A DNA stretch of 64,000 nucleotides, taken from positions 1 through 64,000 of the forward strand of contig JAFQBG010000007.1 of assembly GCA_017416705.1 (NCBI GenBank), written 5' to 3'. How positions within the stretch are numbered: position 1 is the first letter of the stretch; each line of letters begins with the position of its first letter. A program made the translations under genes and the position numbers. The notes beneath the pieces were generated by a model. It made no database searches, had not been told where the DNA came from, and was given only the letters and a program-made list of their open reading frames with translations. This document shows positions 30,418 to 39,505 of this stretch, one piece after another. Source of the DNA: Bacteroidaceae bacterium. Lineage in GTDB: Bacteria; Bacteroidota; Bacteroidia; Bacteroidales; Bacteroidaceae.

Positions 30418-31359
30418 ATGAAAAAGTATATTAATACAATATTGGTTGCTGCAATATTATTTGCATATACCCCTACGACTTTTTCACAGGAGTGCAACCT
30501 GCCAATATCGGTAGTATCATACCCACAAAACGAGGAATTGCCACAAGCAGTAGAGTCGGCGTTAGAGAACCAGCTATCGCGCATTATAACAGCCCATGGA
30601 ATGGAGCCGGGAATATCATTGGGACAATTCATTATCACAGCAAGAATTGATGTCACAGACAAAAGCATACACCAAGGCCCACCCATTCAGGTTGTTTACG
30701 ACTTAGGCATCACAATGTACATTGCCGACACATATACACAAACAAAATTTGCATCGGAGTACATCGAAGTAAACGGAGTGGGCAACAACGAGACAAAAAG
30801 TCTCATGAATGCCATCAAGCGTTTAAATGCCAACAACAACAAAATAGCATCGTTCATAAAAAACGGGAAAAATAAAATTCTGAACTATTTCGATAGCAAC
30901 TACGCCGCAATACTAAAAGAAGCCGAGCGCAAAGCATCGATGCAGATGTATGACGAAGCCATTGCATTAGCAGCCTCAATTCCGGCATGCAGCAAGGGAG
31001 GCGATGCAGCCACCGACGTCATGCTCGAAATATATAACAAAAGCCTTGACAAATACAACCGTATGCTATTGGACAAAGCCGCAGCAGCATGGGCAACAGG
31101 ACAAACAGACGCAGAAGCGGTAGAGGCCGGCAAACTATTGTCACTCATCGACCCCGAAGCAGCATGCTACCCCGAGGCAAAAAAATTGCTGGCAGAAATA
31201 AAATCACAAGTACGCAAGGATATAGATTTCGAGATGCGTGAAAAATATCACGACGATGTAAAACTCGAAAAACAACGCATAGATGCTATAAGAGAAATAG
31301 GTGTAGCATTTGGCAAGGGACAAAAAGAACAGACAACAAACTTAACTTGGCTTAAATAG
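30418..31359 (+). CDS. Exported protein, CsgG/LPP20-like N-terminal and helical C-terminal region
   Basis: 313 residues from the ATG at 30418 (an in-frame TTG nine bases earlier is less likely). Sec signal ends TTFSQ. The first 140 residues contain a CsgG-like pattern (LENQLSRIITAHG, GQFIITARIDVTDKSI, YIADTYTQTKFASEYIEVNGVG). The rest is helical with TPR-like spacing (ILKEAERKASMQMYDEAIALAASIPAC, then LDKYNRMLLDKAAAAWATGQ). Could be an outer-membrane-associated scaffold. Family not named. Confidence 0.65.
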   Translation: MKKYINTILVAAILFAYTPTTFSQECNLPISVVSYPQNEELPQAVESALENQLSRIITAHGMEPGISLGQFIITARIDVTDKSIHQGPPIQVVYDLGITMYIADTYTQTKFASEYIEVNGVGNNETKSLMNAIKRLNANNNKIASFIKNGKNKILNYFDSNYAAILKEAERKASMQMYDEAIALAASIPACSKGGDAATDVMLEIYNKSLDKYNRMLLDKAAAAWATGQTDAEAVEAGKLLSLIDPEAACYPEAKKLLAEIKSQVRKDIDFEMREKYHDDVKLEKQRIDAIREIGVAFGKGQKEQTTNLTWLK

Positions 31360-31369
31360 AAAATAAAAA

Positions 31370-32227
31370 ATGAAAAAGTTATTCATAATCACATGTATGC
31401 TATTCCTTACAATAAGTGCAAAATCACAAGAGACGGCAGCCACATTCGAGGGAGAAATTGCATACGAAACATTTGAGACATATTCCGATTATTTATTGGA
31501 AATGCCACATTCCATATACTTTAACGGAGTTCATAAAATACGCATGGTAGTAAAAGGCAGCAAAATTCATATTACCGATGAAACAACAGGCTGCCACATA
31601 GTAGGCGACAGCAATTCCAAACAATTTGTTCATTTTTGCGACCACACAAAAAGTGGTCTTGATTATAGTGCCGACTACGAATCGCAATTAGTATTAGCTC
31701 CTCGCGACATTACATATAGCAATTTCACATCCAAGCTAAACTCCAACACAATAAGTCAGACAAATGACACAACCGAGATACTTGGTCACAAATGCGCAGT
31801 CTATCAAGGTGCTATGGAGCGCGACATGTCCATGATACAAAAATACGAAGTAAAAGCGCATGTAGCCACCGACATTCCCATATCCGATGGATATAAATAT
31901 GGTCTGCAAGGATTGGAATTGCCGGGAATGCCTTTGAAATGGACATATAAATACGATGGCGGTCATGTTGGTATGGGCGTTGGAGAACTAAGTTTTTATA
32001 TAGAATCCGACATAACCGATATTAAGCCACGTCAAGTCGATGAGAGTGAATTTAACATACCTGCGGAATATAAAGTAAAAACATACAATGGTAGAAATCC
32101 TATGGGACTGATGAACTACTATAAAAGTATAAAGAAAGGACTTATCAAGCAAGGTATAAAAGGAGGAGATAACTCCGAAAAATCCACCGGTGTTCATTAC
32201 AAGACAAACGATGAGTGGGATTTCTAA
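31370..32227 (+). CDS. Exported beta-rich protein (GLPGLI-like plan)
   Basis: 285 residues, Sec signal (ends SAKSQ). Strand-rich body: FEGEIAYETFETYSDY, KIRMVVKGSKIHITDE, TTEILGHKCAVYQGAME and GLPLKW-like GMPLKWTYKYDG, which recall the GLPGLI-type Bacteroidota proteins. Its stop overlaps the start of the next gene by 17 bases. Function unknown. Confidence 0.6.
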   Translation: MKKLFIITCMLFLTISAKSQETAATFEGEIAYETFETYSDYLLEMPHSIYFNGVHKIRMVVKGSKIHITDETTGCHIVGDSNSKQFVHFCDHTKSGLDYSADYESQLVLAPRDITYSNFTSKLNSNTISQTNDTTEILGHKCAVYQGAMERDMSMIQKYEVKAHVATDIPISDGYKYGLQGLELPGMPLKWTYKYDGGHVGMGVGELSFYIESDITDIKPRQVDESEFNIPAEYKVKTYNGRNPMGLMNYYKSIKKGLIKQGIKGGDNSEKSTGVHYKTNDEWDF

Positions 32228-33380
32228 GATACTGACACTGCTATATATATGCTCATTCTCTTGTATTCTGCAAGCACAAGAGAATGAGCATATTGAATAT
32301 GAGCGCAGTTCATTGCACATAATGATGATAAAGCATCCTAATCAAAAATTCGACGATATAATTGAGGATGTTTTTAAGAGTTCCCCTTTTCCCCAAAGGT
32401 TCAACAACCACGATTTGGGAGTGAAAGTAGTAACATTTGCCGAAATAGGTGGCGACCAGCAATCGAACATAGAATCGTTTATCGAACAGGTCGCACTTGG
32501 ACAAAAAATGGTTGCAAAATGGTTCAATAGGGATAAGAAGAGTGGCAGCATGAACATGCAGCTCATCAAAGAAAGAGGGTTATACAATGCATCAAAAAGC
32601 GATATAAACAAAGCCAAGGTATCCATAAGAGGTTTGGCACTATTGGAGGACGCGGGCGAAGAACTTATTGGAAACACCTATTTACTGATAAATGATATAT
32701 CATATACAAGCCGATCGGGGAAAACATCCCTGCTCCGAGGTATTGCATCGTCATATGTAGGCAATCCAAAAGAACTCACAAAGGCCCTGAACGAGATTGG
32801 AGGTTTCAGAGTAAATGTAACGAGTTATCTATTCCGTCTTGTGTGGAACGACGAAATAGCAAACACATTCTATAATAAATACTACACCGAGAATGGTGGT
32901 GCAGAACAAGACAAAGTAGCCCATTTTAAAAACGACAAGGATTTTTGGGACATGGCATTTGTAGGAAAAACTGTAAGTTCTTCCTCGGAAACAAAGTTCA
33001 CCGGTAGCAAGGATGCCAAACAATTGTTAATAAAAATATGCACCCGCACATTAGACAATAATATTGCTCAACTACAAAAAGAACATCCCTCTTTCAGAAT
33101 AAAAGCCCCCGTAGTTAAGACTGAACCCATAAAAGTATATATAGGGCTTAAAGAAGGTATAACAGAAAATTCGCGGTTCGAAGTTTTGGAACGAAATATC
33201 GACATAGACGGTAAGACCAAATACAAACGTATAGCCATAATAAAACCTATCAAAGAACTCATATGGGACAACAGATATATGGCATTAGAAGAAGACCATA
33301 ATTCAAATATCGATGGCACCACGTTTGAGCAAGTAAGCGGAGGGGAGATACTTCCGGGTATGCTCATCAGGGAACTATAA
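32211..33380 (+). CDS. Exported protein of unknown function, paralogue of 27089-28315
   Basis: 389 residues from the ATG at 32211, which gives a good signal peptide (ends CILQAQ) and overlaps the preceding gene by 17 bases, suggesting coupled translation. Shares with its paralogue the blocks YERSSLHIMMIKHPNQKF, KWFNRDKKSG, KERGLYNAS, DAGEELIGNTYLLINDI, YLFRLVWND, IGLKEGITENSRFEVLE and LPGMLIREL. Last gene of the exported cluster, followed by a strong bidirectional terminator. Function unknown. Confidence 0.75.
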   Translation: MSGISKILTLLYICSFSCILQAQENEHIEYERSSLHIMMIKHPNQKFDDIIEDVFKSSPFPQRFNNHDLGVKVVTFAEIGGDQQSNIESFIEQVALGQKMVAKWFNRDKKSGSMNMQLIKERGLYNASKSDINKAKVSIRGLALLEDAGEELIGNTYLLINDISYTSRSGKTSLLRGIASSYVGNPKELTKALNEIGGFRVNVTSYLFRLVWNDEIANTFYNKYYTENGGAEQDKVAHFKNDKDFWDMAFVGKTVSSSSETKFTGSKDAKQLLIKICTRTLDNNIAQLQKEHPSFRIKAPVVKTEPIKVYIGLKEGITENSRFEVLERNIDIDGKTKYKRIAIIKPIKELIWDNRYMALEEDHNSNIDGTTFEQVSGGEILPGMLIREL

Positions 33381-33396
33381 AATCGCCATAATAATA

Positions 33397-33443
33397 AATC
33401 AAATGGGGCTTACTTTTTTTTAAAAGTAAGCCCCATTTGATTT
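33397..33443. terminator. Bidirectional terminator ending the exported-protein cluster
   Basis: A near-perfect stem of about 20 bp, AAATCAAATGGGGCTTACTT with its complement, T-rich in the loop. It overlaps the stop codon of the convergent transglutaminase gene. Confidence 0.88.
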
Positions 33444-36102
33444 ACAGTTGGTTTATCACCTTCACCAATTGTTCGCCAAGGCCTATTGAATATCCTTGCG
33501 ACATAAACACTACCCTATTAAAAGTATCTGCCACAAGAATTACAGGCAGGTTGGGATTTTCCAATTTCATATTTCTGATGATTTCGGAACTGATTGTTTT
33601 GTCTATGTCGGTACCAATGACCACAGTCGAAGGCAGTTGCGGGAAATCGTCGGCTTTGAAACGGGCGTGAGCCGCAACGTCGTCGAATAGCAATATTATT
33701 TTCTGTCCCCACTTTTCAAAAGCCTCTTTGTAGGGCATTACATCGCGCAGGAAATGGTTTGTGGGTTCGTTGGTCGGGTCAACAATGGCTATTATGTAAT
33801 ATCCTCGGCCTGTTACCGACAGGAGCGAGCGTTTTTGTTCGTTTTGTAGGTCGTAGAACAGATTTTCGCTGTTAAACTCGCCTATCACCGATAGCTCGTC
33901 TTTGCTCTCACGCATTTGCAAAACTATCGACGACACTATTTTATTGTCGTTCTGCACTCTCACGAAGTTCAATTTTGCAAGAACGCCGCCGTTGGCCATA
34001 CGTGTGTCTGTTATGACGAGATAGTCGCCTGCATCGAGGTCCACTCCTTTGGCCAATAACGAATTATAGGTTGTGTTCTCGGAATAGCCAAGCAGTTGGA
34101 GCTTGCCATCGACTATTTTTGATATTGTAAAGTGTGAATAGTAGCGTGGGTCGTCGATATATTGCGTGGGACGGTAATATCCATATAGTTTACCTGTTCC
34201 CGACGATTGCACCTTGACATCGGTACCAAAATTAACATCGCACCATTTTCCTTTTTTGTCGATATATTGTGTCTTGCCTGTCACTTCGTCTATGCGCGAT
34301 GCTATGCCCATGCTGCGAGCTGCTGCCACGAAGAATATGTCGCGCGAGTGGGGGTCGGCAACACGCATATCCCATACCCCTTTTGGCGACATACATAGCG
34401 ACAATGGGTTCCATTCGCTTTGTACTTTTATATTGGTGCGGCACCATTCAACCCATAGCTCGGGGTTCTCCTTATATGTGGCTTGCTCCTCGGCAGGAAT
34501 AACGCTTGCAAAGAACCCTTTATAGGGGGTGAGCATCTCGTTGCTTATTCGTGGGTTCAGGATGTAATTGGGGTATATATTGTTGATGTACTTGGCTTTG
34601 TTGTTGTCGGCTGCGGGAGTATTTGCCAGATGGTCGTTGAGCACTTGCAGCGATACGTCGCGCAAATCCTTTTCGGATATGGCACGCAAGAGGCTTATGG
34701 CTTTGCCTTGCTTATCCTTGGGGCAATTTCCAAGGAAGTCGGTGATGACTTTGTGATTTCCGCGCAATTTCTCTATCAGCGACACCACATACTCGCTGTC
34801 GGCATTTATGGACTTGGCAAATTCCATGGCCTCTTGGCTTGTGGGGAATGTGGATACATAGGCGTTTCGTATGGAGTCTTCGAGTATGAAACGTTTTGTG
34901 TTTGCCTCTTTTTGCTCGGCGGTCAGTTCGGGGGTGGTGTTGCGTTCGCATGGTGGCACAATATCCATTGTCATGGATGTGCGTACGTTTGCTATGTCGT
35001 CGAGCACGACTTTAAGGGTATCGGTAACGCCTGCTGTGAATTTTCCAAAGCCGAACAAGCCATCCTTGGATGCCCATGCTATCATATCGCCACATCCCGA
35101 TGTGATGGAGGCGCAACCATGCTTGTCGCTTTTCTTGCTTGCAGCCGTATGGAACTCGGCATAGTTATATATTTTGAATTCCACGTCGGCGTCTTGCTGC
35201 GGTGTTCCGTTTTTGTCAACAACATATACCACGGTGGTTGCTACGGGAGCATAGTTTGATGTCACATTTATCTCGGTTGTGCAGTTTGTGCGTCCCAACA
35301 CCTCCTCGGGGCCGTTGTAGTTGCCAAAAGCATTAGTGTGCATGAGCATTCCACGCGATGCCGGCGCGTTGAACCATCCCAAGTCGAGTACAGGCTCGGG
35401 CTCGCATGCGCCAAGGAAATGCCACGAGCCATCGACCCAAGCCTCGACCCAAGCATGATTATTGTCGGTATGTGCCCAGCGGGGAGTATATACCTGACGC
35501 GCAGGAATACCCACCGAGCGCAATGCAGCCACTGTAAATGTCGATTCCTCGCCACAACGTCCGTAGGCTGTGCGCACCGTTGCAAGGGGCGAGCTTGTAC
35601 GTATATCGGTGGGAGTGTAAGTAACTTTTTCGTGACACCAATGGTTCACCTCCAACACCGCGTCGTACATGGAAAGCCCTTTGACACGCTCTTTTAACTC
35701 CTCGTAGAATACTCTGCGACTTTCGTCAAGGTCCTCGTTGTTCACCCTCACCGGCAAAACAAAATGCAGGAACTCCCTGTCGGGGACCGAGACGCCCCAA
35801 GGCATCTCGCTACGCGCTCTAAGAGCATAATCGACATTCATCAAATGGAAACTACCGGGATAATCAACCACGTCGGGCAAAGGCATGTAGGCATATAGGA
35901 ATTGTAAGGCCTCCTTCTGCTCCACCGATAACGCGCTGTCGAACACCGATAAATAGGATGTCCCTTCGAACAATGCACTGCGGTTATTAAAATCGTTCAC
36001 AAAAACTTCGTTGCCTTCAAAACTATTTTTTACAGTTTTGTCACATGCAGTTTGAAACAGCATGGCCATTATCACTAATGACACACTAAAAAAATTCTTC
36101 AT
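33442..36102 (-). CDS. Transglutaminase-like lipoprotein with C-terminal redoxin-like region
   Basis: 886 residues, lipobox FQTAC (Cys20). A transglutaminase-core domain lies at about 140-240: catalytic Cys183 in GRCGEES, His216 in NNHAWVEAWVDGSWH, and an acidic third residue at about E234. A beta-sandwich follows (about 285-370), a helical part, then a second degenerate region resembling the core without its Cys (SRDIFFVAAARSMGIASRID). The last 130 residues (YIIAIVDPTNEPTNHFL...VVIGTD..) have a thioredoxin-like plan without a CxxC. Such proteins may act as peptidases or amidases on surface peptides. The substrate is not known. Confidence 0.82.
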   Translation of the reverse strand: MKNFFSVSLVIMAMLFQTACDKTVKNSFEGNEVFVNDFNNRSALFEGTSYLSVFDSALSVEQKEALQFLYAYMPLPDVVDYPGSFHLMNVDYALRARSEMPWGVSVPDREFLHFVLPVRVNNEDLDESRRVFYEELKERVKGLSMYDAVLEVNHWCHEKVTYTPTDIRTSSPLATVRTAYGRCGEESTFTVAALRSVGIPARQVYTPRWAHTDNNHAWVEAWVDGSWHFLGACEPEPVLDLGWFNAPASRGMLMHTNAFGNYNGPEEVLGRTNCTTEINVTSNYAPVATTVVYVVDKNGTPQQDADVEFKIYNYAEFHTAASKKSDKHGCASITSGCGDMIAWASKDGLFGFGKFTAGVTDTLKVVLDDIANVRTSMTMDIVPPCERNTTPELTAEQKEANTKRFILEDSIRNAYVSTFPTSQEAMEFAKSINADSEYVVSLIEKLRGNHKVITDFLGNCPKDKQGKAISLLRAISEKDLRDVSLQVLNDHLANTPAADNNKAKYINNIYPNYILNPRISNEMLTPYKGFFASVIPAEEQATYKENPELWVEWCRTNIKVQSEWNPLSLCMSPKGVWDMRVADPHSRDIFFVAAARSMGIASRIDEVTGKTQYIDKKGKWCDVNFGTDVKVQSSGTGKLYGYYRPTQYIDDPRYYSHFTISKIVDGKLQLLGYSENTTYNSLLAKGVDLDAGDYLVITDTRMANGGVLAKLNFVRVQNDNKIVSSIVLQMRESKDELSVIGEFNSENLFYDLQNEQKRSLLSVTGRGYYIIAIVDPTNEPTNHFLRDVMPYKEAFEKWGQKIILLFDDVAAHARFKADDFPQLPSTVVIGTDIDKTISSEIIRNMKLENPNLPVILVADTFNRVVFMSQGYSIGLGEQLVKVINQL

Positions 36103-36162
36103 ACGTATAATAGATTTTATTTGTTTCGGATTGTCGTTTTGTCTGTTGTGTATCTACTACGG

Positions 36163-36840
36163 CTATTCTATTCTGTGCACCGTTACATCGTCGTGTTCGC
36201 CAAACATGGCAAGCAACATGCCTTCGCTGCCTGCTCCGTTTTTCAGTTTCAGTATCATGCTGACGCTGTATAGCGTGGTGCCTCCCATTATTTTTTCTTC
36301 CATTGAATAGGATACTATCATGTAGTTTTTCGAGTCGGAGCCAAACTTTTTCACCAAGGCATTGAGCGTTTCTTGGCTATGCGTTGTGAACTCCACCGAG
36401 TAACTTCGCAACCCCATTCGCTTAAAAAACAGACTAAGCAGTTCCAAGCCTGCCAAAGTGAGCAAAGTGGCCGAAACAGCCAGCCAATACATGCCCGCAC
36501 CAACAGCCAAGCCAATGCCTGAGGTGGCCCATATTCCGGCTGCGGTAGTGAGCCCGCGCACAATTTGCTTATTCAGTATAATGGTACCTGCACCAATAAA
36601 TCCTATTCCCGTAACCACCTGCGCAGCTACTCGGGAAGGGTCGAGCCCTATTCCGGGCAGGCACAACACATCGTAAAAACCATGTTGCGACACTATCATG
36701 ATAAGAGCACTGCCCAAGGCCACCAGAAAATGGGTGCGATAACCGGCTTCCTTGGCACGATACTCGCGCTCCAAGCCTATTGCAGCACCTAAAAGCCCTG
36801 CCACAAAAAGCCTTAAAACAAATTCATAATATAAATCCAT
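36163..36840 (-). CDS. MgtC/SapB family membrane protein
   Basis: 225 residues. The first 140 hold four to five membrane segments with the family motifs GLLGAAIGLEREYRAKEAGYRTHFLVALGSAL, GIGFIGAGTI and RGLTTAAGIWATSGIG. A soluble ACT-like domain closes it (about 150-225). MgtC proteins affect magnesium homeostasis and F-type ATPase in other bacteria. The role here is inferred. Repeat copy C lies 53 bp upstream, pointing at the gene. Confidence 0.92.
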   Translation of the reverse strand: MDLYYEFVLRLFVAGLLGAAIGLEREYRAKEAGYRTHFLVALGSALIMIVSQHGFYDVLCLPGIGLDPSRVAAQVVTGIGFIGAGTIILNKQIVRGLTTAAGIWATSGIGLAVGAGMYWLAVSATLLTLAGLELLSLFFKRMGLRSYSVEFTTHSQETLNALVKKFGSDSKNYMIVSYSMEEKIMGGTTLYSVSMILKLKNGAGSEGMLLAMFGEHDDVTVHRIE

Positions 36841-36892
36841 AAATTGCTCGTATTATTCTTGGAAGGCAACAGCTAAATCACATATAATGAAT

Positions 36893-36967
36893 AAATATAG
36901 TAACAAACGAGCGAGATAAATAAAATTTACTTTATTATTTCGCAGCGAGTGCAATGTATATTCGCGG
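36893..36967 (-). repeat. Palindromic repeat, short subtype (copy C)
   Basis: On the minus strand it reads CCGCGAATATACATTGCACTCGCTG...CTCGCTCGTTTGTTACTATATTT. The inner arms (AAATAATAAA.../...TTTATTTAT) are unlike those of copies A and B yet remain complementary. A partial second left end (ACCGCAAATATA) follows at 36972-36983. It directs towards the MgtC-like gene. The rest of the 311-bp gap before the ABC gene shows an AT-rich promoter-like stretch only. Confidence 0.75.
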
Positions 36968-37151
36968 TTCACCGCAAATATAGTAAAAAAGTCAAGGGAT
37001 GTTTAAACAACCCCGGGCTATTCACCAAATAGCATTTACAAATGTAAAACATTCATACAAATATTCCAAAGAAGTTGTTTCCAAAGTAAAATTTATTGTA
37101 TAATATTAAGGGTTTTTGTAACTTCGCACTGTTAATCATAATTATGCAAGA

Positions 37152-38804
37152 GTGGCAAAAGGGGTATCTGTAAAAAAACTGTTTTTTTGGATCTGGAAGA
37201 ATTCAACAGGCGCACGTCGGCAGATGGCACTTAGCACAATTATTGGCATAGCCAATGTGTTGTGTCAATTGCTATGGGTTCTCGCATGCAAGCATGCTAT
37301 TGACATTGCAACGGGCAATGCCAAGGGAAGCATTGCGACAACGGGTTGCGTTATAGGACTCGTTATGCTGTTCGAAATCATACTGCGCAGTTGCAACCGC
37401 TGGATAAACTCCATACAAGGGGTGAAGGCTGCCAACAACATAAGACTAAGGATTTTTTCGCGCCTCATGCGCAGCGAATGGCAATACATGCAGAAACACC
37501 ATAGCGGCGATTTGATAAACCGCTTAGAGGGCGATGTAAGCAACATAACATCGCTCATAATTGGGGCTATACCGGCCATTATAGTGCTTGTGGTTCAGCT
37601 TGCAGGCAGTTTCTTTTTACTGTTCGGCATGAATAATATTTTAGCCATTGCCATTGTGTTCATACTGCCGGCATGTATGCTTGTGAGCCGATTATATGTG
37701 ACACGTATGCGACGTTTCAACCGCGAAGTACGCGACAGCGACAGCCGCATACAATCGGTGCTGCAAGAGAGTCTGCAACACAAAACGATAATAAAAACTC
37801 TGGAACAGAACGATTCGACCGAGGAACATTTAGGACGTCTGCAAGACGAACTGCGAGGCAAGGTTCGCAAACGCACCAAGTTCTCTGTTGGAGCATTCTC
37901 GTTCATACAACTGGGCTTTGCAGCCGGCTATCTCACTGCCTTCATGTGGGGGGTATATGGCCTTTCGATAGGCACAACCACTTTCGGAACATTATCGGCT
38001 TTCCTGCAATTGGTAGGACTCATTCAACGTCCGACGATTGATTTAAGCCGTTATATACCCGAGGTGACATCGGCACTCACCGCAGCCGAACGATTAAAAG
38101 AGATAGAAGAACTGCCCAAGGAGATAGAGGGCGACAAGATTATGCTTGCCGGAACATGTGGCATACGTTTCAGGAGTGTCACGTTCAGTTACGACGAAGC
38201 CGAGCAAAATATTTTCGAACAGTTTGATTTTGATTTTGAGCCGGGCAGCACAACCGCCATCGTTGGCGACACCGGTGCCGGAAAAACCACACTCATACGG
38301 TTAATGGTGGCCTTGGTGCATCCCCGCCATGGCAAAGTATCGATATACAACCGCCACGAGGAGCAAGAATCGTCGCCGCTTACACGCTCCAATTTTGTAT
38401 ATATACCACAGGGAAACAGCCTCATCAGTGGCAGCATACGCGACAATATCATAATGGGCAACCGACAAGCCGATGACGTCATGATACAAAAGGCCCTGCA
38501 CACCGCATGCGCCGAATTTGTATATAATTTGCCCGACGGCATAGAGACACAGGTAGCCGAATTAGGCGGCGGACTGAGCGAAGGACAGGCACAACGAATA
38601 GCCATAGCCCGTTCACTGCTGCGCCCGGGCAGCATACTCATTTTAGACGAAGTGACATCGGCATTGGACAACAATACAGAAAAGGAGCTGTTAAAGCGTC
38701 TGACAAGCGAAAAAACAGGCAAAACGCTCATATTCGTAACCCACCGTCCCGCTGTACTCGAATATTGCGACAAAGTATTGAATATAAATTCAAACAGCGT
38801 ATAA
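37152..38804 (+). CDS. ABC transporter, fused permease and ATPase
   Basis: 550 residues starting at GTG. An N-terminal six-helix exporter-type membrane domain (about 20-310) is followed by the nucleotide-binding domain, with Walker A GDTGAGKTT (about 376-384), Q-loop PQGNS, signature LSEGQ and Walker B SILILDE. A half-transporter that probably works as a homodimer in export of lipid, peptide or drug; the substrate cannot be told. It stands alone upstream of ruvA. Confidence 0.92.
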   Translation: MAKGVSVKKLFFWIWKNSTGARRQMALSTIIGIANVLCQLLWVLACKHAIDIATGNAKGSIATTGCVIGLVMLFEIILRSCNRWINSIQGVKAANNIRLRIFSRLMRSEWQYMQKHHSGDLINRLEGDVSNITSLIIGAIPAIIVLVVQLAGSFFLLFGMNNILAIAIVFILPACMLVSRLYVTRMRRFNREVRDSDSRIQSVLQESLQHKTIIKTLEQNDSTEEHLGRLQDELRGKVRKRTKFSVGAFSFIQLGFAAGYLTAFMWGVYGLSIGTTTFGTLSAFLQLVGLIQRPTIDLSRYIPEVTSALTAAERLKEIEELPKEIEGDKIMLAGTCGIRFRSVTFSYDEAEQNIFEQFDFDFEPGSTTAIVGDTGAGKTTLIRLMVALVHPRHGKVSIYNRHEEQESSPLTRSNFVYIPQGNSLISGSIRDNIIMGNRQADDVMIQKALHTACAEFVYNLPDGIETQVAELGGGLSEGQAQRIAIARSLLRPGSILILDEVTSALDNNTEKELLKRLTSEKTGKTLIFVTHRPAVLEYCDKVLNINSNSV

Positions 38805-38902
38805 AAAATAAGATACAATAAACAACAAAAAAAAACGTTTATATTCTGAGATAGCAGCCACATTCAGAAACTGCCGCCACACAAAATAAAAAGATAAGCA
38901 CT

Positions 38903-39496
38903 ATGATAGAATACCTTAGAGGAGAATTAGCCGAAATATCGCCCGCTGTTGCCATTGTAGAGTGTGCAGGAGTAGGATACGAAACAAGTATCACTCTGAA
39001 CACATTCAGTGCATTGCAAGGCAAAAAAGAGGTAAAAATATATATCTACGAAGTCATACGCGAGGACACCCACCAGCTATTTGGTTTCCACAGCAAGGAG
39101 GAGCGCGAATTATTCTTACAGTTGATATCCGTTTCGGGTATAGGCGGCAACACTGCACGCACCATATTATCGGCATTCACAGTTGCCGAACTTTGCGATG
39201 TCATAGCAAGCGGCAACGAAACAATTCTGAAAAGCGTAAAAGGAATAGGACTTAAAACAGCCCAACGCATCATAGTAGATTTAAAAGACAAAATAAAGAA
39301 CATAGCGACAGGCACCACCGGCTACGCTCAGGAGCAAGTTCCCGCAAGCAACGAGAATGCCGAGCCCGCCACATCGGCACTTGTCATGCTTGGTTTTCCC
39401 TCGGCAGCGGCAAACAAGGCCGTTCAGAATGTCATAAAATCCCAGCCTCATGCCACTGTGGAGCAGATTATAAAATTAGCTCTAAAACAATTGTAA
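38903..39496 (+). CDS. ruvA: Holliday junction branch migration protein RuvA
   Basis: 197 residues with an OB-fold N-terminal part (MIEYLRGELAEISPAVAIVECAGVGYE), two helix-hairpin-helix motifs (ISVSGIGGNTARTIL; VKGIGLKTAQRIIVDL) and the C-terminal helical domain that contacts RuvB. Normal length. 9 bp upstream of sprA, an arrangement seen in other Bacteroidota. Confidence 0.96.
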   Translation: MIEYLRGELAEISPAVAIVECAGVGYETSITLNTFSALQGKKEVKIYIYEVIREDTHQLFGFHSKEERELFLQLISVSGIGGNTARTILSAFTVAELCDVIASGNETILKSVKGIGLKTAQRIIVDLKDKIKNIATGTTGYAQEQVPASNENAEPATSALVMLGFPSAAANKAVQNVIKSQPHATVEQIIKLALKQL

Positions 39497-39505
39497 TTTT
39501 ATACG

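Noticed and set aside
34483-35259. Plus-strand frame of 258 codons inside the transglutaminase-like gene
   Set aside because: Antisense shadow; the minus-strand gene has a lipobox and a full catalytic motif.
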